Below are positions 61,591-64,000 of a DNA stretch of 64,000 nt, piece after piece (the stretch's first letter is position 1; every line of letters starts with the position of its first letter). The notes below the pieces were generated by a model. The model saw only the letters and a program-made list of their open reading frames with translations, was not told where the DNA came from and did no database searches. The translations under genes were made by a program, and so were the position numbers. Origin of the DNA: Candidatus Limicola stercorigallinarum (GTDB lineage: Bacteria; Actinomycetota; Coriobacteriia; Coriobacteriales; Coriobacteriaceae); NCBI GenBank assembly GCA_018711625.1, contig DVID01000041.1, positions 1 through 64,000 of the forward strand. Direction: 5' to 3'.

Positions 61591-62370
61591 TCACCAAGCC
61601 CGGGCGAGAGCCAACATGTCCACGTGCGCAGCACCCGCCTCGTCTAGAACGCGAGCGGCGGCACGCAATGTGGCGCCTGTGGTAAGCACATCGTCTATGA
61701 GGAGAATACGCTTGCCCTGCACCTCTTCCACCACGCTGTAGGCTCCCAGCGCTGCCTGCAAACGCCCCGTGCGCCCGAGAGCACGTTGATCGGCCGCGCC
61801 CCGTTTGATCAGGGCATCGAGCACGGGAACACCTGACGTGGCACTCGCAGCTCGCGCGATGGCCTCCATGTGGTCAAAGCCGCGCCGCCGATAGGCAGCA
61901 GACGTTGCCGGGACAAACACAATCGCCTCGGCATTGGAAAGGAGACCGCCATAGCGTTCGGGCGCCGCTCGCTCGGCATGCTCCGCCGCGTCAATCATGA
62001 GGTCGGCGAGCATTGGTGCCAGCCGGCGCTCACCCGCATCTTTGTAAGCGCGGATAACGCGCGGCAAGGGGTCTTCAAAAAGAGCCGCGACGCACACGCG
62101 CTGCTGGGCAGCCGGAGGAAGCTGTCCTGGACCGCCTTCATGAACGTTGTCCCCGTGCGCCTGGCCTCCATCGGTGCGGGCGCACTCTGTACAAACCACA
62201 TCGCCATACGGGGCGCCGCAGCGCAAGCAGGCATGGCGTGGATCAATGGGCGTCATGCGCTCGAGACACGCCGCACACAAAAGCGCCCCTGGACGCTCAC
62301 ATCCCGCACACCGCGTGGGCGCGATAGCTTCAAGCGCAAACGTGGCCAACCGCGCCGCAGGACTTTGCAT
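61591..62370 (-). CDS. ComF-family phosphoribosyltransferase-like protein
   Basis: 259 residues. The N-terminal zinc finger has CAGC and CAAC pairs, then CLRCG and CTECA; the C-terminal phosphoribosyltransferase domain carries the PRPP loop ILLIDDVLTTGATL and FVPATSAAYRRRGFDH. ComF (ComFC) is needed for natural transformation in several bacteria, acting on single-stranded DNA inside the cell. The ATG at 62370 is preferred because GGGGGAG lies just before it and family homology starts soon after; an ATG at 62415 lies against the terminator of the upstream gene. Single gene; no comFA helicase adjoins it. Confidence 0.88.
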   Translation of the reverse strand: MQSPAARLATFALEAIAPTRCAGCERPGALLCAACLERMTPIDPRHACLRCGAPYGDVVCTECARTDGGQAHGDNVHEGGPGQLPPAAQQRVCVAALFEDPLPRVIRAYKDAGERRLAPMLADLMIDAAEHAERAAPERYGGLLSNAEAIVFVPATSAAYRRRGFDHMEAIARAASATSGVPVLDALIKRGAADQRALGRTGRLQAALGAYSVVEEVQGKRILLIDDVLTTGATLRAAARVLDEAGAAHVDMLALARAW

Positions 62371-62419
62371 CCGCTCCCCCTGGCCGGCTGTTCCACCTAT
62401 CTCACTTCGTTGCATACGC

Positions 62420-62452
62420 AAAACCCTCCCCCGGACAATGCGGAGGAGGGTT
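62420..62452 (-). terminator. Terminator after the RicT-family gene
   Basis: Stem AACCCTCC/GGAGGGTT (62422-62452) with four T residues partly in the stem, then GCG. It lies 68 bases after the stop codon. Confidence 0.6.
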
Positions 62453-62519
62453 GTGGCTTCTTATACCGCACAGCGGCGGGTCTCATACCACCACCGTAGC
62501 TGCGCAGGCAGCGTAGCTA

Positions 62520-64000
62520 CTACTCGGATGCCCCATCGTTTTGGCGCGGTGTGTTCGCGCCACCTTCGCCCGTACGCGGCTTCCGCGACCGACGACGACG
62601 CTTGCGCTTGGCAGACGTCGCCTCCGCGCTCTCAGCGGCCTCCGCGCGCTGTGCCCGTCCCGGACGAGCGTCGCGCTCGGTGCGCGCGCCTTGTCCCTCG
62701 CGTGCCACACGCTCGCGATGCTCCGAGCGCGCGCGTCCGCCCTCGGCATGCGGCTTGCCACCACCATCGCCTGGGCGCCGACGCGTTACCTGGATATCTC
62801 CCGATGCAACCTGATCGGCAACCGAGGGCACAGAGGGCTTTTGCGACGGTGCAGCAATATGCTTGCGACGGCGCGGCTTGCCCGAGGGTGACTCCGTCGA
62901 AGCACCCTTGGCGCCTGCCGCGTTGCCGCGCGTAAGTTCCTTTGCTGCAGCAGCGCGGAACGCGTCCTCCCGCTCCTCGCTACTCAGATGGCGACGCCGA
63001 CGGCGCGCGGGCTGAGCCGAGTCCTTCTCAGAGCGACGCGACGCCGGACGCTCGGGCGCCGCATCCGCAGCGACCGTGCGTTTGCGGCGCTTACGGCCAC
63101 TCGTAGCCGGCGCTTCCGCTTCTGCAGCAGGGACAGCTCCGGAGCGCTTGGCACCAGAGGCTTTCTGCACACGCCCTCCCGCTTCGCCCGAGCGCTGCTC
63201 CTGGCTCCGTCGCTTACGCGGCGTGGGTCCAGAAACCATCAGGCGGTCGGCCTGGTCAAGGCCATCGCCCACATCAACACCGTTCTCGCGATCGAGCTCC
63301 ATAAGTGCAAGCGCGATATCGGGCGACTCGATGCGCTCGAGCACCGAACGCGATACGCAGTCGGGACGGCAAGCGCAACCCTGCTCGGAGCTCTTTTTCT
63401 TGGCTGCCTCGGAGCATGTCATGTCCGAAAGGCTCACGCGAAAAACCTTGCCGCTCTCAAGCCGAAGCACCAGCTGCTCGCGCGGGGTGTCGTATTCTTG
63501 GATGCGCGCCTTGCCAAGCGGCGTGTCGATAACAGCCTTTTTCTTAGGCGCGCGTCCTTTGAAGTCTTTATAGGCCTCAAACTCATAGCGCAAGCAGCAC
63601 ATAAGGCGGCCGCATACACCTGAGATTTTGGCGGAGTTGAGCGGAAGATCCTGCTCCTTGGCCATACGAATCGACACCGGCTCAAACTGGCCGCCAAAGC
63701 GCGTGCAGCAGAGCTCCTGCCCGCAGTGGGCAAAACCGCCCACCAGACGCGTCTCGTCTCGAACGCCAATCTGGCGCATGTCTACGCGCGTGTGGAGGCA
63801 GGAGGAGAGGTCTTTCACCAGCTGGCGGAAATCTACGCGCTCCTCGGCAGCGAAGTAGAAGATTGCCTTCTCGCCACCAAAGAGGTACTCAACGCCCACC
63901 GGCTTCATTTCGAGCTCGTTGGACTTCACCAGGCGGCGAAAATCCGCCATGGCGGCCTCGCCCTTACGCGCCAGTTCGTCGGCACGGTCGAGGTCGTGGT
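62520..64000 (-). CDS. PSP1 / RicT (YaaT) family protein, N-terminus cut by the window end
   Basis: At least 493 residues are seen; the frame runs through 64000. An ATG at 63950 lies inside the family sequence and is not the start. PSP1 domain marks: VEYLFGGEKAIFYFAAEERVD, LHTRVDMRQIGVRDETRLVGG, the Cys pairs GQELCC and CGRLMCC, and VSIRMAKEQDLPLNSAKISG. In Bacillus RicT joins RicA and RicF in an Fe-S complex controlling RNase Y processing; the Cys pairs here support cluster binding. Beyond about 200 residues of PSP1 core the protein continues for some 250 residues of Arg/Lys/Ala/Ser-rich sequence with many RKRR-type runs, an RNA-binding-like disordered tail absent from standard RicT of about 275 residues. 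Confidence 0.85.
   Translation of the reverse strand, partial: HDLDRADELARKGEAAMADFRRLVKSNELEMKPVGVEYLFGGEKAIFYFAAEERVDFRQLVKDLSSCLHTRVDMRQIGVRDETRLVGGFAHCGQELCCTRFGGQFEPVSIRMAKEQDLPLNSAKISGVCGRLMCCLRYEFEAYKDFKGRAPKKKAVIDTPLGKARIQEYDTPREQLVLRLESGKVFRVSLSDMTCSEAAKKKSSEQGCACRPDCVSRSVLERIESPDIALALMELDRENGVDVGDGLDQADRLMVSGPTPRKRRSQEQRSGEAGGRVQKASGAKRSGAVPAAEAEAPATSGRKRRKRTVAADAAPERPASRRSEKDSAQPARRRRRHLSSEEREDAFRAAAAKELTRGNAAGAKGASTESPSGKPRRRKHIAAPSQKPSVPSVADQVASGDIQVTRRRPGDGGGKPHAEGGRARSEHRERVAREGQGARTERDARPGRAQRAEAAESAEATSAKRKRRRRSRKPRTGEGGANTPRQNDGASE

Overview
The window looks like chromosome of a gut actinobacterium of the class Coriobacteriia, most likely Collinsella or a close relative. The grounds are high-GC coding sequence, an rnf operon, a GlnR-like orphan regulator beside glnA, mannose-family PTS genes for amino sugars, and two pyruvate kinase genes in tandem. 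The genus is inferred from gene content, not from a marker gene. Almost every gene lies on the minus strand. The only plus-strand genes I support are a threonine aldolase (37207-38289) and a tRNA-Thr (52351-52426), so the window probably sits in one replichore and reads with the fork. No rRNA, CRISPR array, integrase, transposase or prophage was seen.

Layout by increasing coordinate. 1-875: remnant of a HAD hydrolase and two intergenic inverted repeats. 876-5857: Bax-inhibitor-like membrane protein, MFS permease, a MoaC-MobB fusion and MoaA (molybdenum cofactor). 6092-10618: MarR regulator with a clear palindromic operator, then two translationally coupled ABC exporter halves, one with a degenerate ATP site. 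10735-14715: AlbA/Schlafen-type regulator and NAD+-dependent DNA ligase. 14921-19350: Rnf operon rnfC-D-G-E-A ending in an undescribed 59-residue membrane protein where rnfB would be expected. 19446-23981: dCMP deaminase, HtrA protease, GlnR-like regulator, glutamine synthetase. 24143-27478: ferrous iron operon feoA-feoA-feoB plus Cys-rich partner. 27667-36903: mannose-6-phosphate isomerase, an HPr with Asp at the usual Ser46 position, AspRS, HAD phosphatase, PEP carboxylase, HisRS. 37207-41453: threonine aldolase and two pyruvate kinases. 41679-51735: N-acetylgalactosamine utilisation. 52351-64000: tRNA-Thr, YhcH-family protein, SurA-like protein, isocitrate dehydrogenase with two unknown partners, a 3-hydroxyisobutyrate dehydrogenase-like enzyme with a His/Cys-rich tail, DegV, HPF, a solute-binding lipoprotein, ComF and RicT (cut by the window end).

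How the genes work together. The 42775-51735 block reads as a complete GalNAc pathway: PTS IIA-IIB-IIC-IID import and phosphorylate the sugar, NagA/AgaA deacetylates, AgaS deaminates and isomerises to tagatose-6-phosphate, a PfkB kinase makes the bisphosphate, and a class II aldolase splits it. The products feed the two pyruvate kinases and PEP carboxylase next door, and HPr and ManA lie nearby. This fits growth on mucin sugars. Rnf couples ferredoxin/NAD redox to ion transport, GlnR/GlnA handle nitrogen and Feo imports iron.

Most unusual items: the metal-binding-like tail of the dehydrogenase at 57157-58281; the rnf operon without rnfB; at least six intergenic inverted-repeat elements, two of which (406-554 and 52546-52698) share length and terminal sequence; yajC inside the PTS operon; an acidic insertion in IID; and low-complexity Ala/Gly/Pro/Ser segments in five neighbouring genes of the first 10.5 kb.
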